NCBI GenBank assembly: GCA_948474755.1
Contig: CAOLHI010000414.1
Span: 590,939-654,938, forward strand
DNA from: Ctenosaura bakeri
Lineage: Eukaryota > Chordata > Lepidosauria > Squamata > Iguanidae
Reading direction: 5' to 3'
DNA length: 64,000 nt
Below the pieces are notes generated by a model. It was not told the origin of the DNA and did no database searches. It was given only the letters and a program-made list of their open reading frames with translations. This document shows, in pieces, positions 1 to 9,441 of this stretch (positions are counted from its first letter, which is position 1; each line of letters opens with the position of its first letter). Position numbers and translations under genes: made by a program.

Positions 1-189
1 GGAGAAATATTCAGATACTTCTATGATCCCCCGCAAACTGTCATGTCCTTGATAACTTGCACTCACAAACAGCACTCAGAGCTAGAACAGAAGTGTTTAT
101 TTGGAGCAAACAGGCAACACAGCAACTTTCTGGAAAATTTACTGAGACTACTGTATGTTGCATGGTTAAAGGAAAAAAATGCAACTATC

Positions 190-596
190 AAAATGTGTAT
201 GTTTGTCTGTGGGAAGGGGGCTAAGGTATGGTGGGGACAGCAGGCACCCAGGGTCCAAACCAGGTTGAGGAAAGGGATTGGGTAGGCATAGTGGCTCTAT
301 ACTTCCTCTCTCATCCATCTCCTTCCTTGGGTTTATGGGGTGGGAGATCAGGAGAGTGTTTATGGTGCTGAGAAATCAGGCTGTGAGCCATCCTTAGCTG
401 GCTAGGAAGCAGCTGATGGGAGAGGAAGAGGACCAGAGGTGAGTTTTTAAAGGGCTGCACAGCCTGATCAGAGCCACCAAGAGGGAAGGTTCCCCTAGAA
501 AAGATGCATTTGAAGTGGGGAGGGGGCAAGGATTGATGAAACTCACAAATAATCAAATCCATGAAAGTGAAACCCACAAATGTGGAAGGCCAACTG
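190..596. mobile_element. Tigger-like (Tc1/mariner) MITE, 5'-truncated copy
   Basis: The right end reads CACAAATGTGGAAGGCCAACTG followed by TA in the window, which is the inverted terminal repeat type (CAGTTGGCC/CAGTCAGCCC) seen at both ends of the copies at 55.6 and 59.1 kb. The interior (around 235-560) aligns by eye with 55740-56090, for example the shared CTTCCTTGGGT and TTTTTAAAGGGCTG. The left terminus is not recognisable. The 114-codon minus-strand frame across it is not preserved in the sister copy, so I treat the element as non-coding. Confidence 0.65.
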
Positions 597-664
597 TACT
601 TTAGGTCCTGTATTGGGAAAAAGGCATGATTTTTTTTAATTTGCACATCCTCCACTCCCCGCCA

Positions 665-816
665 CTGTAAGAGCCTTGTTTTTTAGAAGTCTTCAAATAG
701 AGGTTGCATGGTCATCTCTCAGGAATGCTTTAGTTGTGTATTCCTGCATGGAAGGGGGTTGAACTAGATGGTCCCTGCAGTTCCTTCTGACTCTTAAGAT
801 TCTGTGATTCTATATA
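665..816 (+). mobile_element. CR1 LINE 3' end
   Basis: The stretch has the typical CR1 3' UTR phrase TTCCTGCATGG-AGGGGGTTG-ACTAGATGG and ends in imperfect ATTCTGTG/ATTCTAT repeats, the CR1-type short 3' repeat in place of a poly(A) tail. No reverse-transcriptase frame remains. It is an ordinary 5'-truncated copy. Confidence 0.8.
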
Positions 817-2949
817 CATTCAAGACAAACATCCTCCTTTTCTGGGAAATTACAACTATGGGTATCAAAATACCTCAGGACTGATCCTTTGGTGGCAGGA
901 ACCGACTCCAGGATTGAAAAAAGCAGTGCCCTTTAAAAGGCTACGACATAAGGCCAGGTTAACAACCTTCACAATCAACTACATATCTTTAAAAAGACAG
1001 ACTGTCACTGATTTTGTCAAAGGGGAGCAAAATATACTTTCCCTTCTCTCATTCAGAGTGGCCTCTTAGGTTCTTCAGTGCCTCAGGCAAGCTTGTAAAT
1101 GTACTGAATTGGGTTTCCAGCCTCTTACAGCCAACAGTCAATAAACTGTCCAGGTTCCACTCACAGAGTAGAGTAAAGCCAGTCTATCCTAATAGTATGT
1201 GACATCAGCAGTGATACTAATATAGAGAGCTACATGGAAGCAAGTGACATTTTTTAGAAAGCCTCCTGCTTTCTTTCTAAAATCAGGGCACTACATACTA
1301 GGCTTGAGTCTTTGTTGTCTTGCACACATTGTTAAGCAATCCAAAGGACAGAGGGAGTGAGCGTTTGGAACCCTCACCCCACCCCGGGCTTCATTTTCTG
1401 AGAGATAATTTGTGTGACACATGCACAGGTTTCCGTGGATGAAATCAAATGGAAATTTTGTACTCTCGAGGAGCTGTCAAGCTCTATTGGCTACAGTTTA
1501 TCTTCTCCAAATGGTTTCTGCATTTTCATATCAATAAATTATAATACAGCTGCATTTTCAAGCATTCTCTCAAAGCAAAATCTTATATTCATCCTGACTG
1601 CAATCTACCAAAGCCAGCGTGGGCATCTTGTAGAGTCACTGCAAGGAACAGTCTTACCCAGCCAAGCATATTTCTCTCAAGAAATCTCTAGGGCATCAAA
1701 CAAGCACACAATGAGTCCCCTATTCAGTCCTAACAGCTGTATGACAACTGTGCTAACCTCCAAATTCACTGCTCAATATAGAGGCAATGAATTGGGGGGG
1801 GATTGGGGGGATGAGCAATTTTTAGATGCTAACAGTAAAAACGGTAAAAACGTAAGCTATGATTAAAGACAGTAGAGCTCTAAAGAAAAATTAACAGTAC
1901 GAACTTGAAGGAGAACGAGAAGCTAAAAATGAGATGGAGGAACCAAGTGGTGGCTGATGGTTCCCAATCCAGTGGGGTGGTGAATCCATGCTTTAGTTTA
2001 AATTTTTAAAGAGCTATCCAAGGTGCTGAGCCTACGAGGGTATAGGGTTCAGAACCCAGAATAGCTCCTTTAAATCTCAGAGTGACTATATTGCCTACTG
2101 ACATGGAAACTGTCAGTTGCTATTGCAGAAACCACAAAACCAAAGGCTTGCTGCTGGGAGGACTTTTTTCTAGTAAAGGGCTTCCTTGGAGGTACCACCT
2201 TTTTTCTCTTCAGATATTCCTTCCCATTAATCCCAGTGTGTGGGGGCGGGGGGATTGGAGAATGATGTCATCTCCATGCATAGCATATTTTCCCCTTCAT
2301 CTAAGGATTAGGGAATGTGATGCTCTTCCAATCTGGAAGACCTCCTTTTTGCTTTTACCCTAGAGCACCAATAGTGGAAATGCAAGAGCAAGATTTCCCT
2401 GCCCACAGTGGAGAGGATTGACAGGAGAAAAGAAGACCCACTTATTCTATTGTTCTTAGAGCACCTTTCTGTGCTTAAGCCACAATCTAGCAAACTCACT
2501 GGGATATGCTTGCTATTAAACTCTACTGGGGCTGCTTTTGCACATGCACACACATATAACCATCTTATTTTTATAACTGCAGCTACTACAAAACTATAAA
2601 TTCTCAAAGCTCCCTTAAGACTCAAAGGTCCTCTCTCAAGGGAAACAATTTGACATTGTGGGAGCCACAACAGAAACACATACACAGCTGACACCTCACA
2701 AGTAATGTGTAAGTAAGAGACTACTTGCTTTTCATCACAGGTTAGTTATTTAAAGCTTCCAGACCAAACATGTGCTACTTTCAAGCCCGTGCAACTAGAA
2801 ATGATCCAAAAGTACTTAAAATAACCAAGACAAAAAAAAAGTGCATCTCAAATAGCACCTCTGAAAACGCTGTAATTAGAATATCAAGTCAGGCTTGTCT
2901 TTCACACTTCATCCACCAGTTACTTTTTTTCCCCTTGAAGATAACAGGC
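817..2949. other. Non-repetitive stretch, no gene seen
   Basis: I recognise no repeat family or exon here. The 150-codon frame at 1414-1866 resembles no known protein and runs into low-complexity sequence. The block at about 1430-1690 is complex AT-rich DNA of the sort that can be conserved non-coding sequence, but conservation cannot be judged from one genome. Confidence 0.45.
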
Positions 2950-3335
2950 ATGTTTCATGAGGACACAGGAGAGTGCTTTCTCAGTGGCTGCTCCCAGGTT
3001 ATGGAATTCCTTCCCACAGGAGGATTGGTTGGCCTTCTTTTTGCTCTCTTTCTGCCACCAGCAAAGGTTTTTTTTCATGTAGGAAGGACTCTGGCTCTTA
3101 ACTTAATGTGGCAAAAGGGTATTTTCAATGTGGCATAGTATGCTGGGTTTTATCCCTTTTCAGTTACATTTGCAATGTGTTTTAAATTGCTTTAACTTTG
3201 CGCTTTTAATGAAATTGTAGTTTAATCGTTTTTTAAAAATTGAACTAGTAGCTTTTTTGTTGTCCTTTCTTTTCATTTCTTGCAAGCTTGAGCTAGGAGA
3301 AAGGCAATGTATACATTAAATAAATAAATAAGGAG
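2950..3335 (+). mobile_element. L2-type LINE 3' end with RT C-terminus remnant
   Basis: At 2969-3016 one frame reads ESAFSVAAPRLWNSFP, the degenerate RAFSVAAPRLWNSLP motif near the C-terminus of vertebrate L2-clade ORF2. A poly-T-rich 3' UTR follows, ending in AAATAAATAAATAA near 3330. Frameshifts and stops show it is a dead copy. The known role of the parent protein is reverse transcription of LINE RNA. Confidence 0.75.
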
Positions 3336-4267
3336 ATATTGAAAGCGTGTACACTTTTTGTGCCTTTTTGACTGGGCAAACACTATTACTGTATATATTG
3401 ATTCTGGAATTTTTCTTTATAAACAAGACAGTTCCTGCAGCTTTTTGAATCACTTCAGATTACATTACTGTAATTTTAAATGGTAAGATATATTTTTTAA
3501 AAAAATAAATAAATAAAAAGCAATAATTATTCCCAAGGTACACCTAACATTTTGCTTAGGTTTTGTATGTTGCAACTGCAAAATTATTTACAGGACTAAT
3601 TACTGCACTATTCAGGAAGCGGAACAAAACACAATTGTAGTTTTTGAGCAAATGAGGAACACGATACTTTTAATTACTGAAAAGATGAAACAGAAAGGAA
3701 TTAAACAGCATCTTAGTTGGACATCTTTCACAGCTATACACTATGAAAATAACCTACGTTTGGAAAACAGAAGATGCTAAGAAGCAGTCAGGAACTGGAC
3801 AGCTGATTTTCTATCTCTATGTACTGAAGACAACTTTGTCAAACTTGGTATTAAATACTTACTTAGCACCTCATGTGGGATACAGTGAATTTAGCCTAGT
3901 TGTATTTAGACTTCTTTCTTACTAGAACACCCTCACCAAATAATATATTCTAAATATTCATTTCATTTATTTACAAATATTTATAAACTGCTTAGATTCA
4001 AAAATTTCAAATCAAGTCTTATATCAATACGACATAAATATACACAATATCTAATATATTCAATATGCAACTAACACAACTATGTTATGTGGACCATGAA
4101 ATAATCAGGCTGGATTTAACAGCCAAGGACTGTGTAAATACATATGTTTTTAATACATATGTTAAAAACAGTGGGAGAATGTGGAATTTCTTAGGGATAA
4201 GGATTTCACATTGCAGAACAGAGAAAGAAGATGGCATTTTAAGATTAGTGAATAACTAATATGTTAT
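3336..4267. other. AT-rich stretch, no gene seen
   Basis: The stretch is very AT-rich, with a short AAATAAATAAATAAA run near 3503-3518 and, at about 3963-4020, a possible antisense LINE 3' tail. Frames at 3743-3925 and 4065-4259 are short and unrecognised. Confidence 0.45.
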
Positions 4268-4345
4268 TCTTTATCAACCTGGTGCCTTCCAAACGTTGCT
4301 GGGCGATAATTCTTACCACCATATCCACTGGCTATGCTAGCTATA
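4268..4345. mobile_element. Half of an hAT-type hairpin MITE
   Basis: GTGCCTTCCAAACGTTGCTGG and the following CTGGCTATGCTAGC match the left arm of the hairpin family found complete at 36.5, 51.1 and 53.5 kb. The right arm is missing. Confidence 0.45.
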
Positions 4346-4371
4346 ATAGAGAACGATAATCTGAAACATTT

Positions 4372-4584
4372 GGGACCCATTCACATTATGGAATTACACA
4401 ACTATTATTCCACTACAACTACCTATGGATTCCTAGGGTTTGTAGTTTGATGCAACACAAGAACACTCTGGCTGAGAATTCTAAATGCCTCTCTCCACAA
4501 AGCAAATCCCAGGATTTCACAAGATGGAACCATGGCAGTTGAACCAAAATAATAGCACTATATTCTGCAGTGTGAATTGGTCCC
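4372..4584. mobile_element. Palindromic MITE (Harbinger-like family)
   Basis: The ends form an inverted repeat: GGGACCCATTCAC on the left and the complement of GTGAATTGGTCCC on the right. Inside are ACTATTATTCCAC, GGGTTTGTAGTTTGATG, GGCTGAGAATTCTAAATGCC and CAAATCCCAGGATT, which recur in the same order at 11326 and 40304. Non-coding. No target duplication is evident for this copy. Confidence 0.65.
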
Positions 4585-4599
4585 AGGAGGTTAGGAAAT

Positions 4600-5095
4600 A
4601 TTTGGTTGGGTCCAGACTATCTGAAAGGCTATCTCCATCCCTTCCTGCACCCCCCTCTAAAAAAGCTATCTGAATGTTGAGATATTAACAGTAAAGACTC
4701 CACCCCCTCTGTTTCCAACTTTTGGTGACGAAGTACGAGGTGGCTTTCAAAGTACTTGCTCCCAGGCTGTGAACCTCCCTCCCATGGAAACATCCTCTCT
4801 ACTCTCCTTTTGCTAGAATGCAAAGACTTCTCTTTATTTATACTGGCTTTTGACCGTTAACTGGTTGCTGTGGAAAGGTCATTTCATAGGTGCTGTATTT
4901 TTTTCTTTCCTTGTTCTATCTTAAATTCAACTAGTTTTTATTGCATGTTAATTTTAATGTGATAGTTACTTACGGTAGTTGTTGTTTTTTAATTTGCTCT
5001 TTAATATGATTTTTAGCTTTATTTTGCTTACATCTACGTTGTAAGCTACCTTGAGTTCTGCAGGCAGGATATAAATGAACACATAAATGAAAATA
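4600..5095 (+). mobile_element. L2-type LINE 3' end
   Basis: GGCTTTCAAAGTACTTGCTCCCAGGCTGTGAACCTCCCTCC (4741-4781) is a decayed version of the L2 ORF2 C-terminal region (AFxVLAPRL-NLP). The 3' UTR ends in GTAAGCTACCTTGAGTTC and AGGATATAAATGAA, a common lizard L2 3' end. No intact frame. Confidence 0.6.
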
Positions 5096-5099
5096 TCCA

Positions 5100-5285
5100 T
5101 TGTGGTATAGTGTTTTGAGCGTTGGGCCAAGATTCAACTCCTCACTTGGTCATGGAAACCCACTGGGTGACCTTGTGTACATGATATACTTTCAGACCCA
5201 GAAAACCCTGTGACAGATTCATCTTAGAGTTGCTGTAAGTGAAAAATGACTTGAAGGTATGCAACAACAGCAACGATAACAACAT
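5100..5285 (+). mobile_element. tRNA-derived squamate SINE with (CAA)n-type tail
   Basis: It carries the body CATGGAAACCCACTGGGTGACCTTG, a decayed GTAAGT-GAAAA-TGACTTGAAGG segment and an ACAACAGCAACGATAACAACA tail. The tRNA-like head is worn. This is the most frequent SINE in the window. Transcription of intact relatives would be by RNA polymerase III, and this copy looks inert. Confidence 0.8.
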
Positions 5286-5299
5286 AGCTATGACCCTAA

Positions 5300-5523
5300 T
5301 TACCCTAAAAGCACCAGATCCTTTTTGATCTTGGAAGCTAAATAGGGTCAGCTCTGGTTAGTACTTGAATGGGACACTGCCAAAGACTACCAGGTGTGGT
5401 AGGCTATATTTCAGAGGAGGGAACTGGCAAACTCACCTCTGAATATTCCTCACCTAAGAAAACCCTACGAAATCCATAGGGTTGCCGTAAGTCAACAGCC
5501 AAAGGCACACACACACACACACA
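5300..5523 (+). mobile_element. 5S-Sauria SINE
   Basis: The head, from CACCAGATCC through AGCTAAATAGGGTCAG, GGTTAGTACTTGAATGGGA and ACCAGGTGTGGTAGGCTA, matches vertebrate 5S rRNA, including the internal promoter region. The body then reads GGGAACTGGCAAACTCACCTCTGA, AAGAAAACCCTACGAAATCC and GGGTTGCCGTAAGTCAACAG, ending in (CA)n, the Sauria/BovB-type 3' tail. It sits directly behind the previous SINE. Not a 5S gene: substitutions are scattered and it is fused to the SINE tail. Confidence 0.88.
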
Positions 5524-5539
5524 TAACATAGCTGGAATG

Positions 5540-5970
5540 TATATTTACAGTCATCAGAACTCACGATATCTCCACATGATGTCACTGTCATGTGATGAGG
5601 ACACATTGCTGCCAGTCTGTGAGCTGTGCTTTTGCACAATCTCATCATGGTCCTGCTGCCAACACGTCCCCACCCATTATGATCGTGGGATATTCCATTA
5701 CCAGAAAAAAAATCCAGTAATGGCCCCAAATTGCACAATGTTCCAATCGCCAGCGGTTGTGTGGAAAGGGAGCAAGCACGATTTAGGAGCTTTCTTTCCC
5801 AGTGCAGCATGGGAAGTGGCCGGCTGCACTGCAGAAGGAAGGCATATGTCACCTGTGCTACCCTTCTGCAGGCAGCCAGCTGGTGCGGAGGGGAGTGTTT
5901 GGGTTGTGCTGGGATACTGCCGGGATCATGACAGGACGACGATGGAGGCAAGTAAGGTGCAGAAATGGCC
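5540..5970. mobile_element. Rearranged GC-rich terminal-inverted-repeat element
   Basis: The right end GGTAAGGTGCAGAAATGGCC type (5955-5970) and the internal GGCTGCACTGCAGAAGGAAG match the right part of the element nested at 8571-9000. In the middle, about 5728-5775, AATTGCACAATGTTCC and GTGTGGAAAGGGAGC match the left end of that element, but inverted. The copy therefore seems rearranged or composite. Its 197-codon minus-strand frame is a by-product of GC-richness and has no protein similarity that I recognise. Confidence 0.55.
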
Positions 5971-7560
5971 TGAGACACCATTCTCGTGGTCACTGAGAAG
6001 GCTTTGTAACTACCAGATAAAATTTTTATCACAGCTGTTGGCACCACACAAATAAATAGTACCCTAGAAAATTTTAATTCCTGGGGAGAGGGAAATATCC
6101 ATTAAACAAATCAGCATCTAACCATACTTTTAAAAAACCTTCAACAAGCAAGTGAGTCTTGGAGTTATTAGTTGCACCAATTAAAATGGGTCCTCCACAT
6201 ACTAACTAATAAAAGTGTTACTTGATTAACTGACTAATTAAGCCTACTCTCTAATGTCCCACTAACTAATAATTACCATGAGGTATAACTCATCCATTGG
6301 TGCCTTCCATCATCTGAATTTGGCTAGCTGTGAAGCAAGAGAACTTACAGCACAGTATAACTACTAAGGATCTTATTTACTGAGAAATAAACTGAACACA
6401 CAATCAATAGGGCAGAGTTTTAATGAGCTCTACAGAAAACTGTAGGGGATTTGCCCTTAATAATGACCTCAGTGAGTGCAGGAGGTAGAGGAGATATCAC
6501 TACAAGGAAGGACAGTTCAAAATTTTGAAGCTAACTCACATTTCTACAAAAAAGGCACATATGGCTGCAGAGCTGATAACTTTATGAGCCTGGGTAAAGA
6601 TCTTAGTGACAATTGGAGCAGATTTACGACTATATGTAACTTTATCCACAGTTAAGTCAAATTTCTAGCTGTTTGTGTCCAGCTTTGGAGGCCAAACACA
6701 TTACATGGACCCAATGCATACTCAACACTCAAAACTAATTTGACTTCACCTCTGATGTAAGCGAAAGCATGGCTCAACAAGGAGAACAGCAGAAGAAATG
6801 CCATAGTCTGCTCGATGTAAGAGTAAGGCTTAACCAGTCAATACAGTTGCAATTCCATTTCAAATATGTTATATCTTTAGCCTTCACATCACAACAAGCT
6901 AGAGTGAGCTCTCTAGTATATTTGTCCCCTAATGAGTCAAAGAAACAACTAAGCAGCAAATTGTAAGTTCATTATTTGACTGTCTGAAAGACAAACAAGC
7001 CAGAGTGTTGGCTTGTCTTAGGGTATGAACACCACACCAAATAAACAGGAGTAACTGGTCACCACCAACCAGCATTTCACTGGCTGATGGTCAGCAAAAT
7101 GGAATTCACAATACATCCACAATGCTCAACCATGGTCAGAGGAAAAACAAACTATAGTTTTACTTTCTTACGATCTCAGTACGGCCACTATGAGCAATCT
7201 CCAGAGGTGTCAGAAGCCATCCAAGTAAAAATAGGGATTTTGTGCTGCTGTACCATGTGCTAAGCCACCATGGTTGCAGACCAGGGTGGTCTCTGGCAGA
7301 AAAAGAGAGGCACATTCCTCTCCCCTTAATCTGAGCACTGTAGCCTGGAGTAGGAAGCTGTCGGAAGCTTCAGACAAATCTTGACTACCCACATTAGTCA
7401 CAGACTTCCCTTGATCAGAGAGTAACAACAAAGTCTTTCAAAATTATGCTGGTATCTGCTGTGACTAAGGATGGGCAGAATTTGCCACTAAAGAAGAAGA
7501 CAGCACTCAAGTCTTGTTTTTAATTTGTTTTAATTAACTAATATGTTTTAGGGGAATAGA
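5971..7560. other. AT-rich stretch, no gene seen
   Basis: I see no repeat family of certain identity. At about 7010-7160 short phrases such as ACTGGTCACCACCAACCAGCATTTCACTGGCTG hint at a worn hairpin MITE. The frames present are short and unrecognised. Confidence 0.4.
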
Positions 7561-7686
7561 AGGGTTGGAGGGTGGGGAGGATAGGGTGCGTTTTAATGTT
7601 TTAATGTTTTTATATATTTTTGTAATGCCGCCTCGATCCATTGGGAGAGGCGGGATAGAAATAAATTTTATTATTATTATTATTAT
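7561..7686 (+). mobile_element. LINE-type 3' terminal fragment
   Basis: GTTTTAATGTTTTAATG, TTTTTGTAATGCCGCCTCGATCC, GGGAGAGGCGGGATAGAAATAAA and a (TTA)n tail are shared nearly letter for letter with 38619-38747, and the last part also ends the SINE at 26728. This is a 3' end used by a LINE and a partner SINE. Confidence 0.7.
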
Positions 7687-8410
7687 AAGTCAAAAAAACT
7701 GCAGAGTTATGGTTTGCTAAATTAAGAAAGTTAAGTCTAAACTCAGCCTCAGAGTTCTGCTACATCTGCAGCATTTTGTGTGTGTGGGTATTTTAACTAA
7801 CTGCACTTCTACTACTGAATCCATCAATCATTATTTTACGGCATTTCATATTTTATTTCCACATTTCTGAGAACGCTTTAATGGTTTTAGTCTCTGAATT
7901 ACCCTGAGACAAGTGATGAGCAGCAAGACTGCAAAGATTACAAAATGAAGTTGCTTATGTTCTAGTTCCTAAATTATAAGCTGAAGAGACAGCTAATGTT
8001 TGCATCTGAAGAAATGGGCTGTAGTCTATGAAAGCTTATGCTGAAATGGTTAGTCTTAATGCTACTGCAAGATATCTCTCCTGCTTTTTATACTGAAATA
8101 TACTTCCACAACTACCTATCTTTTTTTTAAAACTGTTAATGTTTCCTGTTATTTATGAACGGACTTCTCAGTGTTATACAAAAATGACGATCAGTCAGAA
8201 TTTACTACTGCAACCAACAAAATCATGCTTTAGAAAGAAACTAAATATCAAAATCCAAAAATTCAATAATAATGATTTTGTCAAACTGCCAGATTCTGCC
8301 CTTTGTCCTTTGTAGACCACAGTTTGTAAGGTTACTTTCAAGGTAATTAACAACAGATACAGTTCAAGGCTAGGAGAGTAATTAATAAGTGTTATAATTA
8401 TTGTCATCAC
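7687..8410. other. Stretch with no gene seen
   Basis: AT-rich DNA without a recognised repeat. The 71-codon minus-strand frame at 8195-8410 is unrecognised. Confidence 0.4.
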
Positions 8411-9069
8411 TATGTGCCTTCAAGTTGTTTCTGACTGAGGGTGACTCTAAGGTGAGCCGATCAACAAGGTTTTCTTGGCAACATTTTGCAGGGTGCATGT
8501 GTCATTTTCTTCCTCTAAAGTTGAAAAGTGTGACCTGCTCAAGGCCACACAGTGGGTTTCTATGACCGAGGCTCTTTCCACACGGCATTTGCCATGCAAA
8601 AGGGCGCCTGGAACATCGCGCAATTGTGAGAAGTGATCTGCATGACACATTCACAATCATGCAGTGCTCTAGGGGCCAGCAGGCGCCAATCGTGCACCTT
8701 TTCATTTTTAGCTGGAAGCCGAAAATGGTGCGTGATCACACATTGCTCCCAGGCCCCATGCACACTTACCTGGCATGCGGAGCCTCCGTAGCCGCAGCGG
8801 ACGCGCTTCCTGCCCCAGAACAGTCTGGGAAACTCCCGGGCTGCACTGCAAAAGGAAGAGGCGGGGTTCTCACGCTACCTGCTCAGGAGCAGGCAGCTCA
8901 TGCAGAGCTGAAGCAGTGGGGATGCGAGAGCCTCTCGCTGGAGGCTGTTCACGCGATCCCCACACCCCAGCACCAAAAAAGGGTAAGGTGCAGAAAGGGC
9001 TCAAGAGGGGATTTGAACCATGGTCTCCCAACATCCTAGTCCAATACTCAAGCCATGTTGGCTCTCTAT
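8411..9069 (-). mobile_element. tRNA-derived SINE, split by an insertion
   Basis: 8411-8570 reads as the reverse complement of the SINE tail and body (TGCCTTCAAGTTGTTTCTGA to CACAGTGGGTTTCTATGACC). 9001-9069 supplies the missing head (GGGGATTTGAACCATGGTCTCCC to CAAGCCATGTTGGCTCTC). The two halves join in correct order once 8571-9000 is removed, so the insertion is younger than the SINE. Confidence 0.85.
8571..9000. mobile_element. GC-rich nested TIR element (non-autonomous)
   Basis: A block of about 430 bp, much richer in G+C and CpG than its surroundings, interrupts the SINE. Ends are inverted: GCTCTTTCCACAC on the left, and GTGCAGAAAGGGC on the right whose complement is GCCCTTTCTGCAC. The interior contains GGGCTGCACTGCAAAAGGAAG, shared with 5815-5840. 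Overlapping frames at 8626-9039, 8775-9071 and 8870-9106 cross the boundaries into the SINE and are not credible proteins. A Harbinger or hAT origin is inferred from the ends only, and I could not settle a target duplication. Confidence 0.7.
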
Positions 9070-9311
9070 AGTTCTTACAAAGTAAATTTCCTTTCTCATT
9101 TTTCAAAAGTAACTAACATGGTTATCTTTTTAATTACTTTTTTAAAATGCCACAAGCTGCTATTTGTGGTGCAAATATACCTGTGGGGTCACACACTTCT
9201 GTAACTATAAAAATAACTAAAACCAATCACAGTTGTACCAATCAATTTCATCCAACCAGGTAAAAGTATTGCTGGTGTTATGTTACAACTGTAATTTGAA
9301 TTCGTCATGCC

Positions 9312-9433
9312 CAGAGCTTGGATTTTTTTTTAAACCACAAACTTTAGAATCCTCTAGTCAGTATCACCGCTGATCATGCAGGCTCAAAGATTTTGGGAGC
9401 TATAGTCCAAAAAAATAATTTTCCCAAGCTCTG
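9312..9433. mobile_element. hAT-type hairpin MITE with perfect 8-bp TSD
   Basis: The 122-bp element starts CAGAGCTTGG and ends CCAAGCTCTG, and is flanked on both sides by GTCATGCC (9304-9311 and 9434-9441). The 8-bp duplication and CAG start fit the hAT superfamily. The arms contain the decayed phrase ACTTTAGAATC...GATTTTGGGAGCTATAGTCC, shared with copies at 30.7, 32.4, 33.8 and 60.8 kb. Confidence 0.85.
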
Positions 9434-9441
9434 GTCATGCC

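Noticed and set aside
311..655. 114-codon minus-strand frame
   Set aside because: It falls within a MITE, and the sister copy at 55840-56079 does not keep the same peptide.
5300..5410. 5S rRNA gene
   Set aside because: Scattered substitutions, no terminator of the expected form, and fusion to a Sauria tail show a SINE. The same holds for the other six copies.
5454..6047. 197-codon minus-strand frame
   Set aside because: It spans a SINE tail and a GC-rich DNA element, and has no domain that I recognise. High GC lowers stop frequency.
8626..9106. Overlapping frames of 78-137 codons
   Set aside because: They lie in the GC-rich nested transposon and cross its border into a SINE, which a real exon would not do here.
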